From: Owenia fusiformis
Lineage: Eukaryota; Annelida; Polychaeta; Sabellida; Oweniidae
Reading direction: 5' to 3'
DNA length: 64,000 nucleotides
Assembly (NCBI GenBank): GCA_903813345.2
Contig: CAIIXF020000012.1
Location: forward strand, 3,267,318 to 3,331,317
The notes below the pieces were generated by a model. It was not told the DNA's origin and made no database searches. It saw only the letters and a program-made list of their open reading frames with translations. This document shows, piece after piece, positions 47,688 to 59,700 of the stretch (its first letter is position 1; each line of letters starts with the position of its first letter). Made by a program: the position numbers and the translations under genes.

Positions 47688-49323
47688 ATAGGATAACTAT
47701 TACGGTAACATAACACGAACTCTTTGAAATGGGAGATACCGATGCATATCCTTAAGTCTGGTATACTGTTATGAATTTTCTTTTTATTAGTAATAAATGT
47801 TCATAATAATTAGTAAGTAATTATTGTTGGAATAATGTGTTTACGAAAATCTCCAATGACGAACAGTGTGAAGATGTTATAAGCCTTTGACCACTACTTT
47901 CATATGAATATAATTGTGATTAAAACATCCAATTTTCCTCCATTTCTTTTAAAGGTTCATTTTAGATATAATCACAATGTTATTTATAATCACAGTTCTA
48001 GACGATTTCTCCATACATTATTCGCCACTGTAAAATAAATACCGGTTAAACGTGTAAATGACATGTTCATTCACATTTTCAGTGCTATTGTATAGAACTG
48101 TTTCCAGAACTGATCTTTGACCTCTTTCTCAACGCAACATAAACGTTATTGAATATCCTCTATATCTTTCCCCAACCCCTCAGAAAGGACCTTCAATGCG
48201 AAGCCTTGTAAATTTTATTTTAACTGTAATTTTACTTATTTCAAAGGGATAAAACAATGTTTATAATTTACATGTGGTTCTCAATTCTTCAATATCATTC
48301 TTGACAACTAGCTTGCAAATATACCTACATAGCAACAAACGCACGATTTATCTAACTATTTCCTATCTTATTTATTTGTAACATACAGATTTAAAACATT
48401 TACATCTCAGTAGAAACAACACAAGTACAAAATGTTATGTCTGCATTAAACTCTACCTCTTGACTTCGCCGATGTTTTTGTCAGTTTCTTAAAATCATAC
48501 TGCTATAAAGTTTCTGGGCATTTTTATTTTTTTCAAAAGCAATTTTTCATTTTGATGTGTCCTAACGAAGTTTGGTTGAGATATAGCTCTTTGCTCGTCC
48601 GTCATTTAGTTCTTTCGTTTCATTTCAACTAATTTTTCAACTGATGTTTCGAAACAATTAGTGTTTTTTGATACTGTTTTCATTAAAAGCATATATTTGT
48701 GCCAGTGTCAATTAAATTGTTTTGACAAACTGATTATACTGGTAGTTTAACAAACGGGATTGGTTAACCAATACTAGAACCTACAAATAGTACAGTATGT
48801 TTTTTTAAAAAAACGCGGAAGAGAAAATGTATTCTACTTAATATTTGTACGTTTTACCTCCTTGCATATTATATCATTATTGCATGTAATACCACTTTCC
48901 AAATTTCTTGCATTTGAACCTGTATCAAACATTGGTTTGAAATAATAGTAGATTCGATGTAACGAAATCATTCACAATAATCTGACAATCTGAATATTCT
49001 AATAATCTTCTTTTGATGGGAATACGATCATAATACAATATTTACGAATTACTACTAGATTGTATTCATACTATATTACTTCTAAATAATTTTGATGAAG
49101 ATGATATTCTCGCTCTACATATATAATATGTGAATATAAAATTGTACATAATAAATAAAATAAATACGTACTAATGTTTAATGTATATAACAACTGTCCA
49201 AAGAATGAGGCTAAATATTTTACAACACGATATTTTTAATTATGGTTAGATAAACTGTACATATAGGGAAAGTATTTATTGACACAAAACCTCTACATAC
49301 TCTCAAGGATTACAATCTTACGT

Positions 49324-49445
49324 AGCATTTGCGAACTGACGGCTGACGGATTGAATAGTGCCTTCCACTTTTCCATTCATATTTATACGAGTTAGCCGTA
49401 AAAAGTAGATTACACCGTCAGTCGGCAGTTGAATTCGCAAATGCT
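49324..49445. mobile_element. 122-bp MITE with TACGT target duplication
   Basis: The perfect terminal 12-mers AGCATTTGCGAA and TTCGCAAATGCT continue as imperfect arms (CTGACGGCTGACGG opposite CCGTCAGTCGGCAG). TACGT precedes (49319-49323) and follows (49446-49450) the element. Confidence 0.8.
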
Positions 49446-49884
49446 TACGTTATTTTTTTAACTTTCTTGAACATAACTACAACTTCATCCTGTTGCACTT
49501 TAAATTCTTGATTCAATGGAGACAAAATTGAGTTACATACATTGTTTTTATTCAAATCACTACTGCAATCTAGTGGCCATTTTAAGGATAACTTCAAGCA
49601 GATGATCCATTATTCTCCAATTTTTTTTTAAAAAACAAAGAAATACACCCGTGCTTAAGGTAATGATGTGCATTGTTTTAGGTTTGATACGAATCAGTAT
49701 TCTTCATCTCCAGACCAGACATTTAGTCGGGAGTTGAACAATAACCTAATATTATCAAATGTTTGCATGTCAGTTAGATTTAAATCGCGAATGAATTGTG
49801 GGTACTTCCAATTGTCAATCCTCCTTTGTTTAAACCGGGAAACGTTATTGGATATAGCTCATATAATTTCTCTAAAGGTTGACT

Positions 49885-50165
49885 CCTAGGTTATGGGTTT
49901 AAAAAGAGGAGGGAAACTCCCATGATTCAATTGATGACATACGGTTTCCTCCTTCGCGCATCTCTTTTCCCGGAAGTACGTATATTTGTTTACCCTCCAT
50001 CTTGGTTTTCAAATTTTTCAAATTGACCTAGTTTTAAACCAATCAACGATCGACTCGCTAAACCAATCAGCGACGATGTCATCTCAATACAGATTAACAT
50101 TATAAGCGTATGTCATCTTTGAACCCTGGGGTTTCTCCCCCTCTTGGGTTTAAATAGATTCCAAT
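49885..50165. mobile_element. ~280-bp inverted-repeat element
   Basis: The left arm, about 49888-49943 (GGGTTTAAAAAGAGGAGGGA ... GATGACATACGG), and the reverse complement of the right arm, about 50106-50155 (TTTAAACCCAAGAGGGGGAG ... GATGACATACGC), are similar with mismatches. No coding sequence inside. Confidence 0.6.
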
Positions 50166-50593
50166 TCATTAAAAAAGTTGATACACTTTGACAACAAGTT
50201 AACATAAACGATATACCATATTAATTCAAGTATGTATAATTTAGTTATAAGGGTCCATATAATCAGGTCGTTAATAGAATATTCTTTAATTATATAAATA
50301 TCGTTTTGTTAGGATATTATAAAATGGTCATTTAGCATTTATATAGTACTACATCGTCGCGACATGTTAATATAATACCGTTTATACATGTACATATCAA
50401 TATAAGATATTATTCGTTTAGAACCATAAAATGTGATACATCAAACTAACAACATACATGTATAGTATATAGTCTGTACAGCTATATAAATCTATATCAA
50501 TACATAATTTCTCTAGCTATATATACAAGTAAGTATTGCAACTTATTCACTTTTTTGTACAAACGATGGTGATCCTAATTTGTTTGACACAGT

Positions 50594-50599
50594 TTTAAT
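50594..50599 (-). promoter_or_regulatory. Candidate poly(A) signal of the DAT gene
   Basis: ATTAAA on the - strand, 130 nt after the stop codon. No AATAAA occurs closer. Weak motif evidence. Confidence 0.35.
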
Positions 50600-50680
50600 G
50601 AACTCATCCTTTAAACGGTGTCCATCGGGTATTCTCCATTAAAAACGTCCACGCGATGTCGTCTTCTGTGAATATCAAAT

Positions 50681-50743
50681 GGCGTCCATATAAGTCCATC
50701 ATTATACGGCGTCCATTTAAGTCCATCATTATACAGCGTCCAT
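50681..50743 (-). repeat. 27-bp tandem repeat spanning the DAT stop codon
   Basis: On the - strand the unit starts ATGGACGCTGTATAATGATG and is repeated at 50743-50717 and 50716-50690, with a third partial start at 50689-50681. The first unit contains the last four codons (MDAV) and the TAA stop. The rest is 3' UTR. Confidence 0.85.
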
Positions 50744-53700
50744 TGGGTGTCCACCGTTTAGCCTTATATCGTTTGTTTGGGCGTGAACTGTATGCTTCTG
50801 GGTCTCACGCCATGGTGTTATGACAAACCTTAGTTTCTGGAAATAAAGGACAACATAAATAAATAATCCAATACGCATGTCACAATAATACTAATAATAC
50901 ATTATGCCGCAAATCTCGCAAAGAAGTCTCCAATTTGACTACCCTATGAACATACCTCCAGTAACGTCCCGGGGGCTCGTATAATTTGTATGAGAGCAAC
51001 GCCAGGTATACAGACGACCGATGACATAGCGATCAGCCAACCAATCATGTTAGCCCAACCAGGATATACATACTTCTCATACGTCAGTGGTTCGTGAAAC
51101 ACAAGCCCAAACACAATGATGAACTGAAACGTATCATTGCAAATGTAACATAATAAAATATATTTCTATTTTTTATATTTATTGGGTTTCAATTCATGTT
51201 TCAGGAATATAAATACATTGTGTCAGTATATAATACAATAGCAGGTGCACATATAAAGAATAAGATGTCGGAAGAGTAAAATTTTATAAAAATCAGAACA
51301 AAAATATATCAATACTTTTTGAACAACACTCAAAAACAGACTGAGTACATATTAAACCATTTCCCAAGAAGCCTGTAGGCCTTTGTATTTAATAAAATGT
51401 TGAACAATCGTGAATTTCTCTATTGCCCTTTACGTTAACATACCAATAGAAACACTGGAGCTACAAACTTCCAACAGACTCTCCAGTAAATACCAGGTCG
51501 GAAGCCTAACATGTCTTCGATATCTTTGCAGAAGCGATCGACACCTGTTAATTATACATGCACATATATTTAAATTTTAATTATTATTTATTTGGATATA
51601 CACTATATATATACAAATACAATATTACTTGCATAGATTATCAAAATCATATCGATAATTACATATAAGCTAATAAAAAGGAATCATATGCTTATCTATA
51701 AATTGAAGCTAATTCGTGTACGTTTGTTTCGCGACAATCAAGTTTTGTCACCACAGCTCTTCCGTTAAAACCAATAAAAGAGTTGTCCTCTGAGAGAACA
51801 TTTAACTAACAACACCATCGTTTGAACACCTTCGGAAAAAATAAGTGTACTATCTTGAAAATATCTCCCCGGCAAACGGCCCTCATCTCAAAATGTTCCT
51901 CATTTATGAAAAACTCGGTGAATATGAATCAATGTACAATTTGATCGAAACTTACCATAGAACCAACTGACGGCAATTGCCTCAAAGAATACGGCAATGA
52001 GAATGGAGTAGCCAGCCGCATAACGATCCAGAAGGTTTACGACATACGCTCCACCCTGAATAAAGAAAATATACATTAGACCATTCGCCGATATCACGGA
52101 TCTATCAAGTGATCTTTTTATCAATGATTTGAAAATTTAACGAAGTTAATCAAGTGTAGAATTTTTGGTGACCCATTGTTATGGGCTCCATTTTTGATGG
52201 GGGTTGGCGTCTGGCGTTCGGCGTCTATAACAAATGTAAGTGGTTACATATTACATATCGATGCCTTGTTTAGTGAAGTTATACACTTACATAAGTGACA
52301 CTAGCGAGTCCAACGAAGAAGTACAAGGAAAATAGGCACGCTACAAAGATCTCCCGCTTCTTCCTCACAATCGGGAACTCGTCACTAATTGCCGTGATGA
52401 TAGCTTCCGATCCCCCGAACTGAAAATATTTGGGTATGTCAGGGACGCCAATGGAATTGCACATCAAAGCGAACCGCTGCTTTAGTGTTTTAATGCTTAA
52501 CATTTTGGCTGTCATTTGAATAGTATGTAGTCCTCTCAGAGTTGATACAATGTACCATTTCATAAAATTATTTATTTGAGATTGATGGAAAGCGCAGTTA
52601 TATTGAATACAAAAACTTACGGAACTATCGAGACCAAGAGTAAGAAGCATCATGAAGAAGATTATTGCCCAGAATGTCGAACCTGGGAGTGTAGATATCG
52701 CCTCAGGATACACTATGAACACCAGACCGGGGCCTGGAATTAGAACAGTAGCACATTATAGAACAAATTATATATACTATCATTACCGCGCATGTTTTAG
52801 GTTAGACTGAGAAGGAGTGGGGTAAAATTCAAAAGACGAACCTCCTTTTTATTGCTAAAGGAAACAAAATGGTAGTTTTAAATTTATACAACTGCTTCGA
52901 AAATGATAATGTTGATTTCTTGCGTATTCACAAATACTTTGCATAGTTATTTCAGCACAATATAAAAACTAATAAAAATGAATATGAATGACCCACGTAC
53001 CCACGACCAACGTACGTGGATACGAGGTACGAGGTTTTTTATACAAAGCCTTGTTTGTCATAAAAGTATTTCATAATGCTTACCGTCCTTCGCAACTTCT
53101 TTGATATCTTTTCCCGAAGTCTCAGCCATGTAACCCAAGACGGAGAATATAACAAACCCAGCAAGGAAGCTTGTACAACAGTTAATACTACTTGTAGCCA
53201 AAGCGTCGCTGGAATCGAACGCAGAAGCCAGATCAATAATTGGTAAGAATTGATGCTGATATCGTCTAACCAGCTTACAAAGATGGCAATACCATAGTTC
53301 TCCGAGGGTATAATATTTATACCCTCGTATATTTGGCTGGATTACCTAATATTACATAAGGTCGTTGTTTTGGTGACGTTTGGGCCCGTTCACTTAATGT
53401 TATCGTTTGCAATTTTTTCAAAGAAAAGCCCTGTTGGCAAAAAATTGCAATGTTAACTGTCCATTTTCGAAAAGTGAAATCCAAATCTAAATTGATTTAT
53501 CTTAAGATAATCAAAACAAAAGTTGAATAACTTTGAGAAAATCAAGTTGAGACACGAATAATCATCACAAATTGAAAATGCAACCAGAACCTTCGCCACA
53601 AAGGCAAACCTTTTACGGTACAAAATTGATGTATTGGCTTGCAAAATATTCATACATTAAGTCACTAACAATTAAGGGGAAATCATAAATATCGAAATTA

Positions 53701-56700
53701 TACAGTCAATTGATTATAATTACCGGTTAATTTACTAGAGAGCTATTGCCTTGCATGAAAATAAATGTGATTTCACTTATTCTGTCTCGTTTTTGGTTTC
53801 TTATTTTGTATAAATAATGATAAATATTGCATAAACAAGAAATAAAACCAGTCGTTTGTATTTTCAATCAAATACAAATCAAATCGTTCGAAGGAACCGG
53901 GATTAGACATGGTAAGTGTATCAGAAAATGGAAAGTGCTGACTGACTTCCATGGTAGTTAATTGCATTTTGAATAAAACTAATAAAAATGTCAATAGTCT
54001 CGAAGCAAAATGGGATTCAAAATATCAATCAAAGAACCGAACTTCGAATATGTTAACAGAATAGAAATGATAAAAGAATCATTATTTTATTATTCTTCAT
54101 CTGGTCCCATTAAATACTTACAGATAGACGTTGTTGTGGAATTTGTTATAACTCGAGAAAGCTAAGAGCACCCCAAATCCTGGTCCCAATGAGAAGAAAA
54201 CTTGCGTCGCCGCATCAACCCAAACCTAGAAATAAAATTAAAAATAACCTTTAACAAACAAATCGATCGTTAAATGAATTGTTTCTTCTACGATTTTCCT
54301 GAATCTGGTTGATGATTATTTCTACAAAGATTTTTCTGGATTTGAGTGGTAATTGTTTCTTCTAGGGTTTTCCTGAATTTTGTTTTACTCATCTTTCTTT
54401 AGTTGACCGAAACATCCAAATAAAATAAAGTTCAGAAGAATGTTACATGAAACACAAAAAAGTCAATGCAGAGCTTTAAGTACCTACCTGTGCATTGGTC
54501 AATTTGTCAAAGGTTGGTGTAAGATAGTAGCTAATACCTAAAGATGCTCCCTTTAATGTCACACCACGAACAAGTAGGATAAGTAACACAACATATGGGA
54601 ATATTGCCGTGAACCACACCACCTATAATCAAAAATTATAGCGCTAGTCATCCCTTTATACATATACTGTACATGTATACCGCCATTTGTACGTCTTTAC
54701 ATCAAAAGAACGTTACTCATAAAAGACAATTGAATACACTCAATACCCCATACCCATGGATTAATTTCTTATTTATTTATATATTTATTTTAGGAGCATT
54801 TCAAGAGCAGACGTGAAAATTGAATATTGAATACCGTATACTGTATACCTTGCCTGATGTGGAAATGCCTTTCCACAAGCTGAAGTAACAAATGACATAC
54901 ACTGCTAGGAGACAAAGTGCAAGCTGCCATTTGATTTTCCCCACTTCTCCTATTCCACCAGCCTTGTTTAGCTCCAACATACCGCGTCTGAAATAAATTG
55001 TTGACATGGCTTACATAATATCATTGAGTTTTTTAAAAAAGACGAGGTCGGTGCAGTATTTACAGTCGTAAAATATTCAACTGAATCATATCTGAGTTAA
55101 AAAGTAAAATCAGTATACAGAATACACAAACTTACTCAAAGAATTCCTGTGCAGCCGAAGTTCCATTATTCACTGCGGAACTAACATTCACTGCGGAGCT
55201 ATTAATGTTCGCAACACTATCATACATAGTCATATTACTTAAACCATTAATATACAATGTCATGTTAGTACTGTTGTTTGGTACGACTGATTTCATACCA
55301 TCTACACAATCTGGGGTGTTCCAGTAATTGTTACAAGTGACCCAAGGGAGAGTGGTCGTAAAACTGGCGAAGAAGAAGTAAAGCGCCCATGCAATGATAA
55401 CATTGTAGAAAAAGTCCACATAGAATGCTATAAGTACCACAGCGTAACCAACTCCTGGAAGAAGATATTGTCAAGTTTCATTAATTTGTTATTGCTTTGT
55501 TTAATATTTATTTTATCATTTATTTTACAATCACTATTATAAACTTAATTCTTTGAATGGTGTATTATGTATAAGCATTTTCCCACAGATGAACGTACCT
55601 TTGAAAAGCGGGCATATCCTTCCCCAGCATGTGATGGCTCCTTTCCTATGGTATTGCCCCAGTGCAAGTTCCATATAGAACAGGGGGATACCACCCGTTA
55701 TCAACATAATTACATAAGGGACCAAAAAAGCACCTGGAAGAAAAATATAGGCATACACATGTAAGACATAACAACATGTTCATCAAAAATAGTTTCACTT
55801 ACTTTTACATATTAATATATCCTATATGTAAGGAACACCTGACTACTCATATAGACTATGACAAAATAGTTTTTAAGACACAAATTACTGACTATATAGA
55901 ATTAGAAATGCTATTAAAAGGGCCAAACAAACTAGTATATACAGGGTGACAAAAAAAACTGGAACCCACTTAAATCTTAATAACTTCGTCAATTATGCAT
56001 ATTGAGCTTAGTTATTTGGTACATGTATAGTCAATTGAATGTATGACGAGATGTTAAAGTTTTAGGATTCTAGCTCAATTAGTCTCCAAATGAGGCACGA
56101 TTAGATAATGTGCTCCAAATGTGCACAACGACGTTGGATGCTGAGCTGGATTCTTCTTGCAAAATTGTCAATGACCCGACTGCATTCATCTCTGTCTATC
56201 TCTCTAATTAGTCTTCCAATGTTGGGTTTGAGGTCATCAATGGTCAGTGGACTATCTGTATACACATTATCCTTGAGATACCCCCACAGATAAAAATCTG
56301 GGGGGTTCAAATCAGGGTAGTGGGGGGGGCAGATGTGGCAGGTATGGTGACTGATTAATCGATCATCAAAGTGAGCCTGAAGCCATCGAATGGACTCATT
56401 TGAGGTGTGGGGTGTAGCACCATCTTGTTGGAACCATTGCTGTTCCCTTCTCAAGTCACGTCATCTACCCAGTGCTCTCCAAAACTTTTGAACGTTAGGG
56501 ATGTAACGTTCTGAGTTGACTGTTGAGTTGTCTTGAGTTCTGACAGACCTCTCTCTCCCCGAATATGTTGGTTTTCCATCACTTTTCTTTTTTGTTGGTT
56601 TTACAGTTCTTTCTGAATCAAACTTCTGTACAAGCCTAAAGATCTGTGACTTGCAAGGGGCTCTTCTTGCCCTGTGATCCCTCATATAGGCAGTTTGTGT

Positions 56701-59700
56701 CCCTTTATAGGATTTTGTCTCAGTATACTTTCTCACAATATAAGTCTTTTCTTCTGTCGTCTATGGCATGATTAATATCTAAGCTACAGAACTCATTATT
56801 GTGTGATTTTGTCATGCATTCAGTCTAGTTTCTACCCTGAAGAAATGAAGAATGTAGGTATAATACTTTCCGAGAAATTTGATGATTTATGGGTTCCAGT
56901 TTTTTTTTGTCACCCTGTATATATCAATACATCTTCCATTCAGTCCCAATTTAAATTCAGTTTCAAACCGTTCAAAAATGCTACTTCGTGATACCCCTAG
57001 TGCTTAACAATATATTATATGAGCCTGTAGATTCCACTGGTTTTTAATGTACGGCTTCAGAAATAACAAAATAAAAACTAAAAACACATCAAAACCATGA
57101 AACATACACAAATTCAAAAAATTATTGTTTTTGGTTTGCGCGAAATATGGGCCCACCCTGTTAGGAACACTTGTCTACAAGGAACAGTTAGGGCGAGTGC
57201 AGAGATTCTACACTGGTTCTACTTAACTTTACATTTAAATACTAAATATCATTTGTTTGTACTTTTATAAACGAAGCACACAGAAGTCGCAATAATATAA
57301 ATCAATCATCAATAAACAAGACTATTAACACAAAGGTTTTTATGAACATGGAGATCGTAATTTCTTAACACATAACAGTAAGCGTAAATCTAATAGTTAC
57401 AGTGCAGGAATGCACACTGTACATGTCCTAAAATAGTTCTTGTATACAATACACTGACAAGACCAAAGACATTATTGGCCTTGTCAAAGACAGTGATTTG
57501 AATTGACCTATGGTTGTCACAATATATAAATGCAGCAATGAATGCCACATCAAGTAATCCTACATTGATTTCATACGTGATTTACACAAACAGGGCAGTT
57601 AATCAGTAGCGAATTACAATGCATATGTATATTTGCCAATTTAGTTATCAATAAATAGTCAAGCCTAATAGGGAGTAGTTAAGAATATAATATGGCAAGT
57701 CCAAATTACAATGTATTGACATTAGTTGCATGAGCACATGGTTTACCGTCAAGGTGTTATTTTAAAGAGTAAGGATCAATTAATTCTCTATTGAGGTCGT
57801 GCTAAAATATCGATTTACACAGACTCACTTTAAATTTATTTCCTCTTTGCCAAATAACCTATACTTGATCATCGATGTTGGATAATGCATGCAATATTAT
57901 TAGCTATTTATTGGATATTATAGAAAATCTTAATATATAATATGTTCATGTGGAAGTTAGAATTTATATTAATTTCATTTATTTAAGCGAATCCTATAGC
58001 TAGCTTTAAAAAGTTGTTTTCTGATATGGAAATTTGAACTTGGCTAAATATAAGCCATCCAAAATAGCAATTTTATTATTCATACCATATTATACCACAA
58101 CCATGAGGTAATATGTAAAACGCCTCGGGAAATTCAGTTGCAATGCAATTAATGGGCAATTCCAAATTACAACAGTTTCAATTGTATTCATGACATCTAC
58201 CCCGATCATATAAACCGTAAGAGTAGTTCCCATGTCTTATAATTTCAAAATCTATGAAGGTAATATCGGAATTTGCATCCAGGCTGCTGATTTTTACATA
58301 CACATACACTCGTACCCCTTAGTTCCAGTCATGAAGCGGAAATTAATGCGCCTAACAATCTATTGAAATTTTAATACCTTTTCAAACGTCAGATTGAGCA
58401 TATACGAATGGCCTATTGGTTTTTGATCATGGCCGAGCTTAATACTTTTTTGAGTTTTTCCAATGGTATTGTCTAGACTACAATCTTTTGTGGGGCCGGC
58501 CACCTTCTTTCAGACCTTGGTAAATATTCTAAACGTTTAATTTAGTGGAAAGCAGCTCATAAACCTATTGAAGATATGCCAGTTACTAATGTAAAAATGG
58601 AATATAATTTTTTTATCCCACACTTAGTATATGTAGCCACAAAAAACAAAGTATTTAGAATACACTGAGAAAAAGAAGTATAAGTAGAGAACAACTGGTA
58701 GAAAGTTGATCTCGACATCCCCTAAATTGAATCAACATCCACATAAACACGTTAATAAATCGGGGAACGTTAACATTATCAAACTTATAAAGGGTATGGA
58801 GTATATTATAAAGTCAAACACAGTGCAAAACCTCAAAACGTTCTTTTGACTTATTTTGCATTCGAGTACAATCAGAATTTGTAGATATTATGTATCACTA
58901 CTTTTCAGTAATTGGGTTACTTCAATGGAAAGATTATATGATATGAAAAGGAAAGTTGCCTAAATATTTATGTAATTCTGCGATTGAGATTGCTGGGCGA
59001 TGCTATCATTTGGTTTGGGCAAGATATAATGGAAGCATGGACTTTTCTTCAAGTCAAAATTGGAGGCAACGTTTTCGCGTCGCAACGAAATTTTGCCAAT
59101 GTTGAATTGAGTCCGAAACAATACATCGTATACTATACAATTCCATACCTCCGCCATTTTTGTAGCACAGATAAGGAAATCGCCATACATTGGCTAAATC
59201 GACAGCGAACCCGATTACAGATAAGAGAAAGTCGACCTTCTTTCCCCAGGTTTCTCTTTCGTCGCCAGATGGCGCTGCTTCGATGTCATTCTCTTCCGCT
59301 TCCGGTGGAGTGTCTGCATAGTGTTGATGGTGAGGAACGAGCTTATCTGAAAAAATAAAAGTTCAATTCTGAAAATAACGTACTTAACATTGTGGTAGTG
59401 CGCCATTATAGAATCGAAATCTACCCGAGAATTAACAAGTGTAGCTAATAAACTATCCAGGTGATCGTGATTGCCTAAAAATAACAATTTGAATAATATT
59501 TACTTAAACTGGCAACCTAGTCAATCTCAAAAGTATGATGATACTACCATGTACTAGTAATTCTCTGTAGTTCCCTAATTTAGCTAGCTAATTTAGTAAC
59601 ACATCATGATCATGCGCACTCATTTTCAAAAGTATTCAAACTGTGTCCACTAAATGCTTCAAGTTCAGACTAAAAAGCTACAATTAAAATAGTTATAACT

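Larger units (their letters stand above)
47690..50593. other. Convergent intergenic region between SLC13 copy 2 and DAT
   Basis: AT-rich, without a recognisable gene. It contains two inverted-repeat elements (49324-49445 and 49885-50165), described separately. The two flanking genes converge here. Confidence 0.65.

Noticed and set aside
57140-57165. Motif GGGCCCACCCTG resembling a mariner end
   Set aside because: No partner end on the left in proper orientation beyond the complete element at 55942-56917. Left unannotated.
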